From Edaphobacter paludis (GTDB lineage Bacteria; Acidobacteriota; Terriglobia; Terriglobales; Acidobacteriaceae): a stretch of DNA of 64,000 nt. Shown piece by piece: positions 1 to 7,988 of this stretch. Numbering within the stretch: the stretch's first letter is position 1; each line of letters starts with the position of its first letter. The notes beneath the pieces were generated by a model. It was not told the origin of the DNA, made no database searches, and saw nothing but the letters and a program-made list of their open reading frames with translations. The translations under genes and the position numbers were made by a program. The stretch is from the NCBI RefSeq assembly GCF_039993895.1, contig NZ_CP121194.1:2232001-2296000 (forward strand), in the 5' to 3' direction.

Positions 1-446
1 TCGACAGCGCTCTGTCGCTTTACCAAACCAGAATCGTTCAAGCGGAGATTGCCGTGGCGAGACGCAGCCGCCTATCTCCCCTTATCAACTGCTTGGATGG
101 GGAAATCCGACAGGTTTTGAGTAATCTGGTCGGGAACGCGGTCGATGCCATGATGACGCAGGGCGGACGCCTCCTGGTTCGCAGTCGATCAGCGACACAC
201 TGGACCACGGGCAAGCGCGGAGTGCTTGTAACCGTGGCGGATACGGGACCTGGAATATCTCAACAACATTTATCCAAGATTTTCGAACCGTTCTTCTCAA
301 CAAAAGGAGAGCAAGGAACGGGTTTGGGACTATGGATCAGCAAGGAGATCATCGAGCGACACCGGGGCATCCTTAAGGTCAGAAGCAGAGCAGGAAGCAG
401 CAACTCTGGTTCGGTCTTCACGCTCTTTTTGCCGTGCGAGTGGTAG
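1..446 (+). CDS. Sensor histidine kinase, C-terminal part (cut by the left edge)
   Basis: This is the ATP-binding half of a two-component sensor kinase. The reading frame is open to the first base of the window (frame starting at base 3), so the GTG at 54 is not the real start. The N box (EIRQVLSNLVGNAVDAM), the G1 box (DTGPGI), the F box (FEPFFSTK) and the G2 box (GTGLGLWISKEIIERH) appear in the usual order, ending about 40 residues before the stop, which is normal for the HATPase_c domain. The DHp helix with the phosphorylated histidine and any sensor or PAS domain lie outside the window. No response regulator is visible downstream, so it is an orphan here. The family is certain; the signal sensed is unknown. 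Confidence 0.9.
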   Translation, partial: DSALSLYQTRIVQAEIAVARRSRLSPLINCLDGEIRQVLSNLVGNAVDAMMTQGGRLLVRSRSATHWTTGKRGVLVTVADTGPGISQQHLSKIFEPFFSTKGEQGTGLGLWISKEIIERHRGILKVRSRAGSSNSGSVFTLFLPCEW

Positions 447-548
447 TCGCGTGATCGTGCCAAGCTAATTTGTCCACGATAGGACGGAGTATTGCTGAAC
501 GCGGCGCAAGTGTTCGTGATAGAACCTGACGCTCTTCGTCGAGACTCT

Positions 549-917
549 TCAGCGTGGCGCGCGAACTTTATGGAGCACCCGTTGCCCGATCATTTCCGGA
601 GCGCCTACGGTCTCTCCGAAATCGGCAAGGTGATCCAGCATGGCCTGGATCTGAGGTCGCATCACCTCGGTGAAGTCGTACTCGACATGCCGAACCGACC
701 CGCCTAGGTCTCTTCGAACCACCAAGCCGGCATCCTCCAACTCTCGCAGGTTCTCGGTCAGAACCTTCTTGGAAGCATGTCTCAGTTCACGTCGAAGTTG
801 GCCGAGCCGAACCGGGCCAGAACGGATGGCACACAGGATGTGTATCTTCCATTTGCCCTGAACGAGGTGAACGGTGTCGGTACACGAGCGGCAGTAATCC
901 TCTGAAGTGTGGCTCAT
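549..917 (-). CDS. HxlR-family winged-helix transcriptional regulator
   Basis: A 122-residue single-domain regulator with HxlR hallmarks: an N-terminal Cys pair (YCRSC, residues 8-12), the GKWKIHILCAI helix at about 22-32, and the recognition-helix and wing segment KVLTENLRELEDAGLV at about 51-66. Members bind as dimers to promoters of redox, aldehyde or drug-response genes and often regulate a neighbour. The start at 917 has a GAGGG Shine-Dalgarno 7 bases upstream. Just upstream lies an 18 bp tandem repeat (950-985) that could be its operator. The nearby cysteines are compatible with redox sensing, but that is inference. The target is unknown because the upstream stretch holds no recognisable gene. 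Confidence 0.85.
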   Translation of the reverse strand: MSHTSEDYCRSCTDTVHLVQGKWKIHILCAIRSGPVRLGQLRRELRHASKKVLTENLRELEDAGLVVRRDLGGSVRHVEYDFTEVMRPQIQAMLDHLADFGETVGAPEMIGQRVLHKVRAPR

Positions 918-1651
918 GCTGTGGCCCTCAGCGTACGACCCTATCTGATAGGTGTCGTCGCCCTTTTAGGTGTCGTCGCCCTTTGTTGCCAAACAAGTCT
1001 CAGTGGCAAGAGACGAACCTGTAGATCCGTTGCCGTAAAGAGAAGGATGTCTCCGTGGCAGCCTTTGGTTGCAACGTATTAGAAGTTCGCAAGCTTCAAT
1101 ACCGCCCTTCTTCGATAAAGCAAACGCGTCCTGAGTGAAGGTTTAGTGGGACGCAACGGAGACCGAAGCTGACGGAAGAGCCGAAACACTGAGTAGATAT
1201 AGCCTCCTAAGGGCGCTCCCAGTCGAAACAGGCAATCGCGACCGATTGCCAAGTCGAAAGAGATGTTCGATGATGGAGTCGGGATGGTGACGCGCCGTCC
1301 TGGGGTGTGGAAACCCCTTCAAACCGAACGTGTGCCGTATGGCACACGATGCTTCCCTACGCCTTTGCGGTCGGGGAGCCTGTGACGAATGTCCAGGCCC
1401 CCAAAGCTAAAGGTCACAGGAACCGCTCGGTTTGACGGTTTTCCAACTCCCCGATCACGGGTTTATAGGGCAGTTTGCGGGGGCGCACCGCAGACGTTTC
1501 TTCCCTGAACGAGTTGGATGGGCCTCCGTTGACAGCGGAACATGTACAGGCGAAACTCGAACGATTCGCGATGTTCCGGAATTTCGGTTTTCTGGCACGA
1601 GCGACATCCTCTTCCGATACGCTGTAACGCGGACGGTTACGAGGCTTGAGA
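918..1651. other. 734 bp noncoding stretch with several hairpins
   Basis: No convincing gene. Besides the tandem repeat at 950-985, it holds three inverted repeats close together: GGGGT/ACCCC (1302-1317), a perfect 8 bp stem CGTGTGCC-GTAT-GGCACACG (1329-1348), and CCTGTGAC/GTCACAGG (1379-1420). The clustering suggests a folded RNA or the remains of a ribozyme-type intron, but I could not match it to a named family. Confidence 0.4.
950..985. repeat. Two tandem 18 bp repeats upstream of the HxlR gene
   Basis: The unit AGGTGTCGTCGCCCTTT(T/G) occurs twice head to tail (950-967 and 968-985) with one difference at the last base. It starts 33 bp upstream of the HxlR start codon, a plausible operator or promoter position. 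It could also be a recent duplication without function. Confidence 0.7.
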
Positions 1652-2716
1652 ATGGGATGTAACTACCTCCTCAATTTCCATCAGAACGAAGAAGGAAAGC
1701 TCCTTCTCCCCCTTAAATGCCTAGTGTCCATAGACTGCTATGACTCGACGGAGGTGCGGGACGCCGTCGCCGCCAGCATCGAGCAGTCGCTTTACGCGCT
1801 TGCCCTATCAGGCACGGACTTGCGCGCCCTCGATGGCGTCACCGTTTCCAGCGACGCTCGAAAAGCGGCTTGCATACTTCAAAGTCTTCCGGATGGAGCG
1901 GTTCCGCTGGAGATGAGCGATCAACCGGAGACGATGGAACTTGCTCGGACGGTGGCTGTGCGTCGGGAAAGCGAGCTCCGGTTTCACATCGTACTGAGAG
2001 CTGGGCTTGGCCTGATGACGCTTTCTGCAAAACCAGAGGAGCAAGCATTAGCGTGCGGTTGTCTCGCCCATGAAGCGGCGCACGTCGAACATGAAGGACA
2101 TCTCTACAAAACCTTTCCCGATATCTATGGTCGTACGCTTGACTGCGGGGATCGCTCCCGGCAAACCTTTATCAAGGCACTTGATGTCTGGAGTGAATAT
2201 GCAGCCTGTCGATCTTCCGCCGAGTATCGTCCGGAAGCACTGGGAGATTTCGAGAGCGCTTTTTGCCTCGCGCTCGATGGAAGCCGTTCAGCATCCCGAA
2301 GGTGGATCGAAAGTTTCCGAGACGGCGGAAGAGCGACAGATACGTTCCGAGAAATCCAACAAGCCTTCGGTGACGCGTTTATCTGTGCCGGCTATCTGTT
2401 CGGCCATCTCCACGGATTGGAACTGCATGAACCCCAAGAAGGAACTGCCGCGAGACAGCTTCTCTCGGAGAATCCTTCAGTAGCGGCGGTAATTGACCGA
2501 TTGGGACGGGTGCTGCACGAGCTCTGGCTCTCCGAATTCGCCTGGAAGTCCATCGACGTGTTCGCGCCAATCTACGATCTGATATGCGAGATGATGGCGT
2601 TGTACGGCATGGCTTTCGCACGGCACGGAGACGAGTGGCGGATCGTGATGAGCGACGAAGCGTCCGGGACGCCGGCGCTGCGAGACTTCCTCTTCTCCAA
2701 AGCCAAGGCGCAGTAA
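1652..2716 (+). CDS. Orphan protein with an HEAAH zinc-metallopeptidase-like motif
   Basis: A 354-residue cytosolic protein that I do not recognise by family. Residues 140-144 read HEAAH, the HExxH zinc motif of metallopeptidases, followed by VEHEGH and about 35 residues later by WSEYAAC, which could supply the third zinc ligand as in gluzincins. No signal peptide or membrane segment is visible. I chose the ATG at 1652, not the TTG at 1646, because GAGG at 1641-1644 is correctly spaced only for the ATG. It lies alone after a long noncoding stretch. HExxH proteins of this size on mobile DNA include ImmA/IrrE-type proteases that cleave repressors, but outside the motif I see no clear resemblance. 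Function open. Confidence 0.75.
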   Translation: MGCNYLLNFHQNEEGKLLLPLKCLVSIDCYDSTEVRDAVAASIEQSLYALALSGTDLRALDGVTVSSDARKAACILQSLPDGAVPLEMSDQPETMELARTVAVRRESELRFHIVLRAGLGLMTLSAKPEEQALACGCLAHEAAHVEHEGHLYKTFPDIYGRTLDCGDRSRQTFIKALDVWSEYAACRSSAEYRPEALGDFESAFCLALDGSRSASRRWIESFRDGGRATDTFREIQQAFGDAFICAGYLFGHLHGLELHEPQEGTAARQLLSENPSVAAVIDRLGRVLHELWLSEFAWKSIDVFAPIYDLICEMMALYGMAFARHGDEWRIVMSDEASGTPALRDFLFSKAKAQ

Positions 2717-2881
2717 GAAACCCAACGATCAATCAGTAAGCTTGCTGCCGGTAAGTGCTGAGGTCCACGGGACACTATCTTGTACGCCGCCTTTACTCCT
2801 GTGTCTATGATGTAGCGGCCTCCCTCGGCGACAGATAAAGCTAATCGACGCCCAACACAATGAGCTAATTGGAGTACACGG

Positions 2882-3169
2882 TCACGGCGGGCTGTCTTCT
2901 TCCGATCCGCCCTCGTAGGTGGGCACGACCCGCTGCGGGAATAGGCTTTCATGCCTTCGGAGCAGTTCGTGCATTACGCGAATGCTTATGCGAGCCGCGA
3001 AGCTGACTTCCTTATCCAGGTCCACGTCTACGTCTGAGAACTGTGCGTCCGCCGACGATCTTGCGACCCATTTGGCAGTGCGGATTGCGACGATTAAGGC
3101 CGTAGCGATGATGATGGACGGGCCAAGTTTCGGCCAGTCTGGGCGGCGCTCGTTTCCGACAACTTTCAT
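2882..3169 (-). CDS. Small hypothetical protein with one N-terminal membrane segment
   Basis: A 95-residue protein from an internal ATG at 3169. A short basic N-terminus (MKVVGNERRPDWPK) precedes one hydrophobic helix (about 18-30, GPSIIIATALIVAIR), then an acidic and amphipathic cytosolic part ending EEDSPP. Composition and codon use look genuine, and the frame is better than the overlapping plus-strand frame. No clear Shine-Dalgarno is seen, so an ATG further upstream (3208) cannot be excluded. The family is not recognised. It is divergent from the next gene with only about 40 bp between them. Confidence 0.5.
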   Translation of the reverse strand: MKVVGNERRPDWPKLGPSIIIATALIVAIRTAKWVARSSADAQFSDVDVDLDKEVSFAARISIRVMHELLRRHESLFPQRVVPTYEGGSEEDSPP

Positions 3170-3207
3170 TGGTAGAGTATAGGCGAAGAATAGGCGAATA
3201 TGCCACA

Positions 3208-3471
3208 ATGAGTTATCCGCTGCGCGGCGGGCATGGAGGCGTGTTGGCCCACAAAGCGATATCGCGGGAAGATCCCCTCATCCAGGTTTTCTCACCCTGC
3301 GATGGTGGGACGCGTCTCCTTGAAGAATTCGCTCGGGCACGTCCTGCGGACTACACTTTTCTCGAACCGAAGGACTTTAGCGATCTCCGCAATTCAGCGT
3401 TTGGCGGTATCGCCGAGTGGGATAGTTTTGCGGAACACGTCCTCGGCTGCGCTCGTTGTGGTGAGGTTTAG
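3208..3471 (+). CDS. Small hypothetical protein directly upstream of the SRAP gene
   Basis: An 87-residue protein from ATG 3208, starting MSYPLRGGHGG and ending in a short Cys-containing tail (GCARCGEV, a CxxC pair that could bind metal). The acidic, aromatic middle (FLEPKDFSDLR) looks like a folded soluble domain. It ends 2 bp before the SRAP gene, so the two are probably co-transcribed. No family is recognised. The start codon is uncertain because an in-frame GTG/ATG also exists at 3169. Confidence 0.55.
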   Translation: MSYPLRGGHGGVLAHKAISREDPLIQVFSPCDGGTRLLEEFARARPADYTFLEPKDFSDLRNSAFGGIAEWDSFAEHVLGCARCGEV

Positions 3472-3473
3472 CT

Positions 3474-4193
3474 ATGTGTGGACGATACGTTAGACGAAGT
3501 GACAAACAAAAGATCGCTGAGCATTTCCACGCGAACCCGAGCCCGCGGGACTTGCCGATGCCTGCCGCAGACTACAACGTCGCGCCAACGACGCATCAAC
3601 CCATCATCCGCCAGAGCCGAGAAACGGGAGAGCGGGAACTCATCTTGGCTCGGTGGGGTCTCATCCCGTTCTTTACCAAAGACCTGAAAGAGATAAAGGG
3701 GCTCTCAACCATCAACGCTCGCGCGGAGACCATCGCTACCTCTCGCACCTGGCGCGAACCGATGAAGAAGCGACGTTGTTTGATTCCAGTGAACGCCTTT
3801 TACGAATGGCCCAAAGAGGGTAAGCCACCGAAACGGCCCTACGCATTCGAACTATCGAGTGGGAATCTCTTCGCATTCGCGGGGATATGGGATGCCTGGA
3901 AGGACGGGGAGGGCCACTGGCTCCAGTCCTACGCCATTGTGACGACGGACGCAAACGAGCTGATGGCGCGGATACATCCGCGTATGCCAGTCATCTTGCA
4001 TTCTCGGGACTATGACCGCTGGCTCAACAGGGAGGAGACAGAACAGCTACCGCTCGATCTGTTGCGACCATTCGAGTCGGAGGCTATGGAGATGCGTGAA
4101 GCGAACCCGAAGGTGAATAACGTTCGCAACACCGGGCCTGAGTTGCTGGAAAAAGCTGAGTCTGCAGCCGAGTCTGGACAGTTACCGTTATAA
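3474..4193 (+). CDS. yedK: SRAP-domain protein (YedK/HMCES family)
   Basis: This 239-residue protein belongs to the SOS-response-associated peptidase family, which forms a stable thiazolidine crosslink with abasic sites in single-stranded DNA and so protects them. The catalytic Cys2 is exposed once Met1 is removed (MCGRY). Other family landmarks are present: NYNVAPTT-type segment at 34-40, Asn81 in INARAET, Glu111 in FYEW and His168 in RIHPRMPVIL. The length matches the family. It starts 2 bp after the preceding small gene and has GAGG about 8 bases upstream. Such genes are frequent on phages and conjugative elements, where single-stranded DNA is exposed on entry; that role here is inferred. 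Confidence 0.93.
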   Translation: MCGRYVRRSDKQKIAEHFHANPSPRDLPMPAADYNVAPTTHQPIIRQSRETGERELILARWGLIPFFTKDLKEIKGLSTINARAETIATSRTWREPMKKRRCLIPVNAFYEWPKEGKPPKRPYAFELSSGNLFAFAGIWDAWKDGEGHWLQSYAIVTTDANELMARIHPRMPVILHSRDYDRWLNREETEQLPLDLLRPFESEAMEMREANPKVNNVRNTGPELLEKAESAAESGQLPL

Positions 4194-4206
4194 GGACACA
4201 TGCCCG

Positions 4207-4608
4207 CTAGCGGCTTACACCCTCGTTTTGAATGAGGTTGTAAACACGCGTTTTTACCTCGTCACGAATGACCCTTACCTCTTCCACAGGCAGCCCTTTC
4301 GGATCACGCAAGGGCCAATCATCACGACGAAGGCCCGGAACATACGGACATTTGTCCCCACAACCCATCGTGATGAGCAAAGAAGCGCCTTCGGCGAGTT
4401 CCTGCGTAAGCTTTTGAGGTTTGGCATCACTCAGGTCGATTCCGATTTCCTGCATTGCAGATAGAACTTCTGGGTGGACGCGAAGTCCCGGCTCTGTCCC
4501 AGCCGAAACCGCTTGCGCCTTGCTGTGATCGGCAAGTTGATTGAAGAAAGCTGCGGCCATTTGCGACCGGCCCGCATTGTGGACGCAAGCGAAAATGATC
4601 TTTTGCAT
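4207..4608 (-). CDS. arsC: Arsenate reductase, low-molecular-weight phosphatase type
   Basis: A 133-residue cytosolic enzyme that reduces arsenate to arsenite, which can then be exported or methylated. The P-loop CX5R is C8-VHNAG-R14, and the resolving cysteines C83 and C87 in MGCGDKCPYVPG match the thioredoxin-coupled (pI258 ArsC) type. Asp102 in the DPKG motif is the expected general acid. The start at 4608 has AAGGA in good position. It is last in the leftward arsM-arsC-arsC unit, 15 bp after the previous gene. The closely placed second ArsC-type protein differs in sequence, so this is not a recent duplication. Confidence 0.92.
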   Translation of the reverse strand: MQKIIFACVHNAGRSQMAAAFFNQLADHSKAQAVSAGTEPGLRVHPEVLSAMQEIGIDLSDAKPQKLTQELAEGASLLITMGCGDKCPYVPGLRRDDWPLRDPKGLPVEEVRVIRDEVKTRVYNLIQNEGVSR

Positions 4609-4623
4609 GGTTTCCTTTCGGGG

Positions 4624-5112
4624 CTATTGCTTACCGATCTTGTCGATCTCTTTCTGAATTGCGAAGCCGTCGAGGGTTCCAAGGGGGAGACTCAGGAAGA
4701 GACTGATACGCCGATCCAGCGCCTGGAACGCCTGACTGAACGCGCGGTCAATCTCGTTCGACGTTCCTTGAACGGTGGCGGGATCAGGAATACCCCAGTG
4801 TGCAGTCATCGGCTGACCCGGCCAGATAGGGCAAACCTCATTGGCTGCGTTATCGCACACCGTAAATACAAAGCTCAGATGGGGGGAATCCGGGGTGGAG
4901 AATTCATCCCAAGACTTGCTACGAGCACCTGTAGCGTCGAGTCCGGCCTTCTCCAGTTGACGAATAGCTTCCGGCCGAACGGTTCCGGCCGGATGGCTTC
5001 CTGCGCTGAATGCCGTAAAGTTACCACGCCCCTTGCGATTCATGATTGCCTCGGCCATGATCGAACGAGCCGAATTGCCAGTGCAGAGAAAGAGAACGTT
5101 GTAATGCGGCAT
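4624..5112 (-). CDS. arsC: Second ArsC-type protein (LMW phosphatase fold)
   Basis: 162 residues from ATG 5112, chosen because AGGAG lies 6 bases upstream; an in-frame start at 5175 would run into arsM. The P-loop is C10-TGNSA-R16 (LFLCTGNSARS), with redox cysteines C86 and C94 (FTVCDNAANEVCPIWPG) and the DP acid at 110-111. Proteins of this subtype are arsenate reductases encoded with acr3 and arsM. It lies between arsM (gap 40 bp) and the first arsC (gap 15 bp). Having two different ArsC proteins may allow use of two electron donors, thioredoxin and a mycothiol- or glutaredoxin-type system; that is inference. Confidence 0.9.
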   Translation of the reverse strand: MPHYNVLFLCTGNSARSIMAEAIMNRKGRGNFTAFSAGSHPAGTVRPEAIRQLEKAGLDATGARSKSWDEFSTPDSPHLSFVFTVCDNAANEVCPIWPGQPMTAHWGIPDPATVQGTSNEIDRAFSQAFQALDRRISLFLSLPLGTLDGFAIQKEIDKIGKQ

Positions 5113-5152
5113 AGATGCTCCTAGGAACGTAGTTCGATTGCGGGACGGAAGG

Positions 5153-6073
5153 CTATGCGCAGCACTCAGGGCCACAGCAGGCTTTTGAACTCGCGGTATG
5201 CGGCTTGACTGCGTATACCTTCACGCTGGCCGCCGCGGCATTGACGTCATACTGCGAGAGCAGAGCTGTGAGATCCTCGTGGAGTGAAGGCTCAGTCGGT
5301 GCCGGGGTGCACCAAGCTGCTTCAACGACTTGGAACGGATTTGACGTGTCCATCGCCGGCGAACAGCATCCCGCCTGGTTCTCCACCTTCGCGTAGGCAT
5401 TTAGGTCCGCACCACTATCTACGATCTCGACATGCTCGAATCCCGCTGCGACCAGACCGCTCTTGTAGTCCTCAATCTTGATGGCTCCGGCTATGCAACC
5501 CACATAAGCGGCCATGCTCTGCGCTACCGCTTCGGGAAGTTCATGTTTTAGCGCGATATCGCTGACGGCCACCCTTCCTCCGGGCTTTAGGACGCGAGAA
5601 ATCTCGCGGAAGACGGCAGGTTTATCTGGAGCAAGGTTTAGGACGCAGTTCGAGATCACGCAATCGACCGAGGCATCCGGGAGTGGAATTTGGTCGATCG
5701 TCGATTGATAGAACTCAACATTGGTGTAACCGCCACCCTGAGCATTCGCCCTAGCGCGTTCGATCATGGCCGTGGTCATGTCGATCCCAATGGCGCGGCC
5801 GGTTGGTCCGACCATCTTGGCCGCCAAGAACACATCGAGGCCTCCGCCTGAACCGAGATCGACGACCACTTCCCCAAGCCGGAGATGCGCAGTAGCGGTA
5901 GGATTGCCGCACGAAAGGCCCATGTTGGCCTCGGCGGGGATGGAGATCAGTTCCTCGGCGGTATAGCCGAAGGCCTCTGCGACAGCCTGCACACCCGCGT
6001 TGTTGTTGGACAAAGTGCTTTCCGCTACTGCCCCATACTTCGACTTGACCGAATCCAAAAGCTGCTCTGACAT
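5153..6073 (-). CDS. arsM: Arsenite S-adenosylmethionine methyltransferase
   Basis: A 306-residue class I methyltransferase that converts arsenite to methylated, partly volatile arsenicals. The SAM-binding motif I is [10 protein letters not shown] (71-80). The three arsenite-binding cysteines expected of ArsM are present: C55 (GLSCGNP), C143 (SNCVLNL) and C193 (YVGCIAGAI). Two further Cys-rich motifs, AGCCSP and the C-terminal CCGPECCA, may bind arsenic. The start at 6073 is fixed by a perfect AGGAGG five bases upstream; an upstream ATG at 6202 would overlap the arsR coding region. It is first in the leftward ars unit, under a consensus-like promoter that overlaps the arsR promoter. Confidence 0.94.
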   Translation of the reverse strand: MSEQLLDSVKSKYGAVAESTLSNNNAGVQAVAEAFGYTAEELISIPAEANMGLSCGNPTATAHLRLGEVVVDLGSGGGLDVFLAAKMVGPTGRAIGIDMTTAMIERARANAQGGGYTNVEFYQSTIDQIPLPDASVDCVISNCVLNLAPDKPAVFREISRVLKPGGRVAVSDIALKHELPEAVAQSMAAYVGCIAGAIKIEDYKSGLVAAGFEHVEIVDSGADLNAYAKVENQAGCCSPAMDTSNPFQVVEAAWCTPAPTEPSLHEDLTALLSQYDVNAAAASVKVYAVKPHTASSKACCGPECCA

Positions 6074-6100
6074 ATTTCCTCCTTCACATCTGCTTAGGCG

Positions 6101-6129
6101 ACTATATGTCTTGCTTTCGCATTCGTCAA
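6101..6129 (-). promoter_or_regulatory. Predicted arsM promoter, overlapping the arsR promoter
   Basis: Read on the minus strand, TTGACG (6129-6124) and TATAGT (6106-6101) are separated by 17 bp, a near-consensus housekeeping promoter. It lies between the divergent arsM and arsR genes, so ArsR binding here could silence both directions. Confidence 0.7.
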
Positions 6130-6139
6130 GGCGTATACA
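6111..6139 (+). promoter_or_regulatory. Predicted arsR-acr3 promoter
   Basis: TTGCTT (6111-6116) and TATACA (6134-6139) are separated by 17 bp. The predicted start of transcription falls at or next to the arsR ATG at 6147, so the message would be leaderless or nearly so, consistent with no Shine-Dalgarno there. The -35 lies within the spacer of the opposing arsM promoter. Confidence 0.6.
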
Positions 6140-6146
6140 TTGAGAC

Positions 6147-6557
6147 ATGGCGAAACAATCATTCAATGTCGAGCGATTCTTCCAGGCCCTCGGCGACAAC
6201 ACACGGCTCCGCCTCCTGAACCTGATGGGCGATCAAGAAATTTGCGTCTGCTACTTCGTGGAGATCCTCGGCGGTCCCCAGCCGAAGGTTTCCAGACACC
6301 TCGCATACCTTCGCAGCGCGGGCATCGTCGCGGCACGGCGCGAAGGAAAGTGGATGCATTACCGGATCGTGATGCCACCACACATCGGTGCCGCGCAAAT
6401 CCTGAAGCAAACCTTGGGCTGGCTCAAGGAGGATAAGGCAATGCAGGCTGATCGAACACGCCTCTCGAAGGCTTGCTGTTCGCCTTCTAAGTACGCATTG
6501 CTCGACGGCGCACCCCTTCCAACCACGATCCAAGAATCATCTTGCGAGGCCTGCTGA
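6147..6557 (+). CDS. arsR: ArsR-family arsenite-responsive repressor
   Basis: A 136-residue winged-helix repressor of the SmtB/ArsR family. The arsenic-sensing Cys pair is C33/C35 in [11 protein letters not shown], at the start of the alpha-3 helix, and the DNA-recognition region is [16 protein letters not shown] (46-61). A Cys-rich tail (C110, C111, C133, C136) is additional and could add metal-binding sites. It presumably represses both the arsR-acr3 and arsM promoters until arsenite binds. Its stop overlaps the acr3 start by one base (TGATG), so translation is coupled. Confidence 0.93.
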   Translation: MAKQSFNVERFFQALGDNTRLRLLNLMGDQEICVCYFVEILGGPQPKVSRHLAYLRSAGIVAARREGKWMHYRIVMPPHIGAAQILKQTLGWLKEDKAMQADRTRLSKACCSPSKYALLDGAPLPTTIQESSCEAC

Positions 6558-7678
6558 TGTCCACCGCTCCTTTTACTCAAGGGCAGATTTGTGCTCCTGC
6601 AGCCCGCAAGAAGCTCTCTTTTCTTGATCGCTTCCTGACATTGTGGATCTTCCTCGCGATGGCGATTGGTGTCGCGATTGGGCACTTCGTTCCCTCCACT
6701 GCCGGATTCGTCAACCGATTCCAGACCGGCACAACGAACATCCCGATTGCCATTGGTCTCATCATTATGATGTTCCCGCCATTGGCAAAGGTTCGATACG
6801 AGAAGCTGGGCGAGGTATTCCGCAACAAGCGAGTCCTCGGTTTGTCATTGGTGCAGAACTGGCTCATCGGTCCGGTGCTGATGTTCCTGCTGGCCATCGT
6901 CTTTCTCCGGGGCGAGCCGGCTTACATGCGCGGCCTGATCTTGATCGGGATTGCCCGCTGTATCGCGATGGTACTGGTTTGGAACGAACTGGCGGAAGGC
7001 GACACGGACTATGTGGCTGGGCTGGTCGCCATCAATAGCGTCTTTCAGGTTCTCTTCTACAGTCTCTATGCCTGGGCGTTCCTAACAGTGCTTCCAAAAT
7101 GGTTTGGTCTGGAAGGTAGCATTGTCCAGATCGGCATCGGCCAGATTGCCAAGAGCGTTGGGATCTATCTTGGTGTCCCGTTCGCAGCCGGGTTTATCAC
7201 GCGTTTTGTCTTGATTCGGATGAAGTCCGAGGAATGGTATCGGACCCGCTTCATTCCACGAATCAGCCCGCTTACGCTTATCGCTCTACTCTTTACCATC
7301 CTCGTCATGTTCTCACTGAAGGGCGATCTCATCGTCCGTCTGCCGCTCGACGTGGTGAAGATCGCTATCCCGCTCGTCATCTACTTTCTCATCATGTTCC
7401 TGGTGAGCTTTTGGATGGGCAAGAAGCTGGGCGCTAACTACGCACAGTCCGCGACCCTCTCATTCACAGCCGCCGGAAATAATTTCGAGTTGGCGATCGC
7501 CGTCGCCGTTGCCGTCTTCGGGCTGAACTCGGGCGAGGCGTTCGTGGGCGTAGTCGGTCCGTTGATCGAAGTGCCCGCTTTGATCGGGTTAGTCAACGTC
7601 GCTTTTCGGATAAGGCGGCGCTATTTCAATTCGGGGTCAACCGGATACTCCGTCCATCCCGTCGAAGATACGCCTTAG
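6557..7678 (+). CDS. acr3: ACR3-family arsenite efflux permease
   Basis: A 373-residue inner-membrane carrier with about ten hydrophobic helices that exports arsenite using the proton gradient. The signature Cys of the family is C135 in [17 protein letters not shown], and the conserved glutamate near helix 9 is in [18 protein letters not shown]. The ATG at 6557 overlaps the arsR stop; upstream ATG 6542 is inside arsR and less likely. It works with the two ArsC enzymes, which supply arsenite from arsenate. No arsA or arsD is present, so export is driven by the carrier alone. Confidence 0.95.
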   Translation: MSTAPFTQGQICAPAARKKLSFLDRFLTLWIFLAMAIGVAIGHFVPSTAGFVNRFQTGTTNIPIAIGLIIMMFPPLAKVRYEKLGEVFRNKRVLGLSLVQNWLIGPVLMFLLAIVFLRGEPAYMRGLILIGIARCIAMVLVWNELAEGDTDYVAGLVAINSVFQVLFYSLYAWAFLTVLPKWFGLEGSIVQIGIGQIAKSVGIYLGVPFAAGFITRFVLIRMKSEEWYRTRFIPRISPLTLIALLFTILVMFSLKGDLIVRLPLDVVKIAIPLVIYFLIMFLVSFWMGKKLGANYAQSATLSFTAAGNNFELAIAVAVAVFGLNSGEAFVGVVGPLIEVPALIGLVNVAFRIRRRYFNSGSTGYSVHPVEDTP

Positions 7679-7737
7679 GGGAACGAAGATGCGTACCTGA
7701 GCTGGCTTGAAGGTGCTATCGTCACCGAGAGGCCTTT

Positions 7738-7932
7738 ATGCACGACGGTGTTGACTGGAAAGCCGCTCCGAAAATCGCTCAGTGGTGGGCCGTGGACGCT
7801 GACGGGAAAGCTCATTGGTTCAAGGCACCCAACGTCGCAGCGTTCACTGATTTCTGGTTTTCGGAGAGTGAGCAAGCACCCCTGTTTGGCTACTCGGGCG
7901 ACTGGCGCGAGAGCCTTACCAGGAGGCCGTGA
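7738..7932 (+). CDS. Small hypothetical protein (64 residues)
   Basis: A short frame with a well-placed GAGAGG about 6 bases before ATG 7738. The product is rich in Trp and Phe (QWWAVDADGKAHWF, FTDFWFSES), unusual for a random frame. No signal peptide or membrane helix. It follows acr3 by 60 bp and faces the convergent nuclease-like pair. Family and function unknown; the call rests on composition and the ribosome binding site only. Confidence 0.4.
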   Translation: MHDGVDWKAAPKIAQWWAVDADGKAHWFKAPNVAAFTDFWFSESEQAPLFGYSGDWRESLTRRP

Positions 7933-7988
7933 GCAGCCGTGACATCGCTCGATTGAGGCCGAGATACTGTTTACAGTTAGGCACATCC

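Noticed and set aside
1432-1662. 76-codon plus-strand frame in the noncoding stretch
   Set aside because: No ribosome site; its end overlaps the start of the HEAAH gene; composition is Arg/Thr-rich as in random GC-rich frames; it passes through structured DNA.
2919-3182. 87-codon plus-strand frame antisense to the small membrane protein
   Set aside because: The minus-strand frame has a coherent membrane helix and acidic tail; the plus frame is Arg/Ser-rich without structure.
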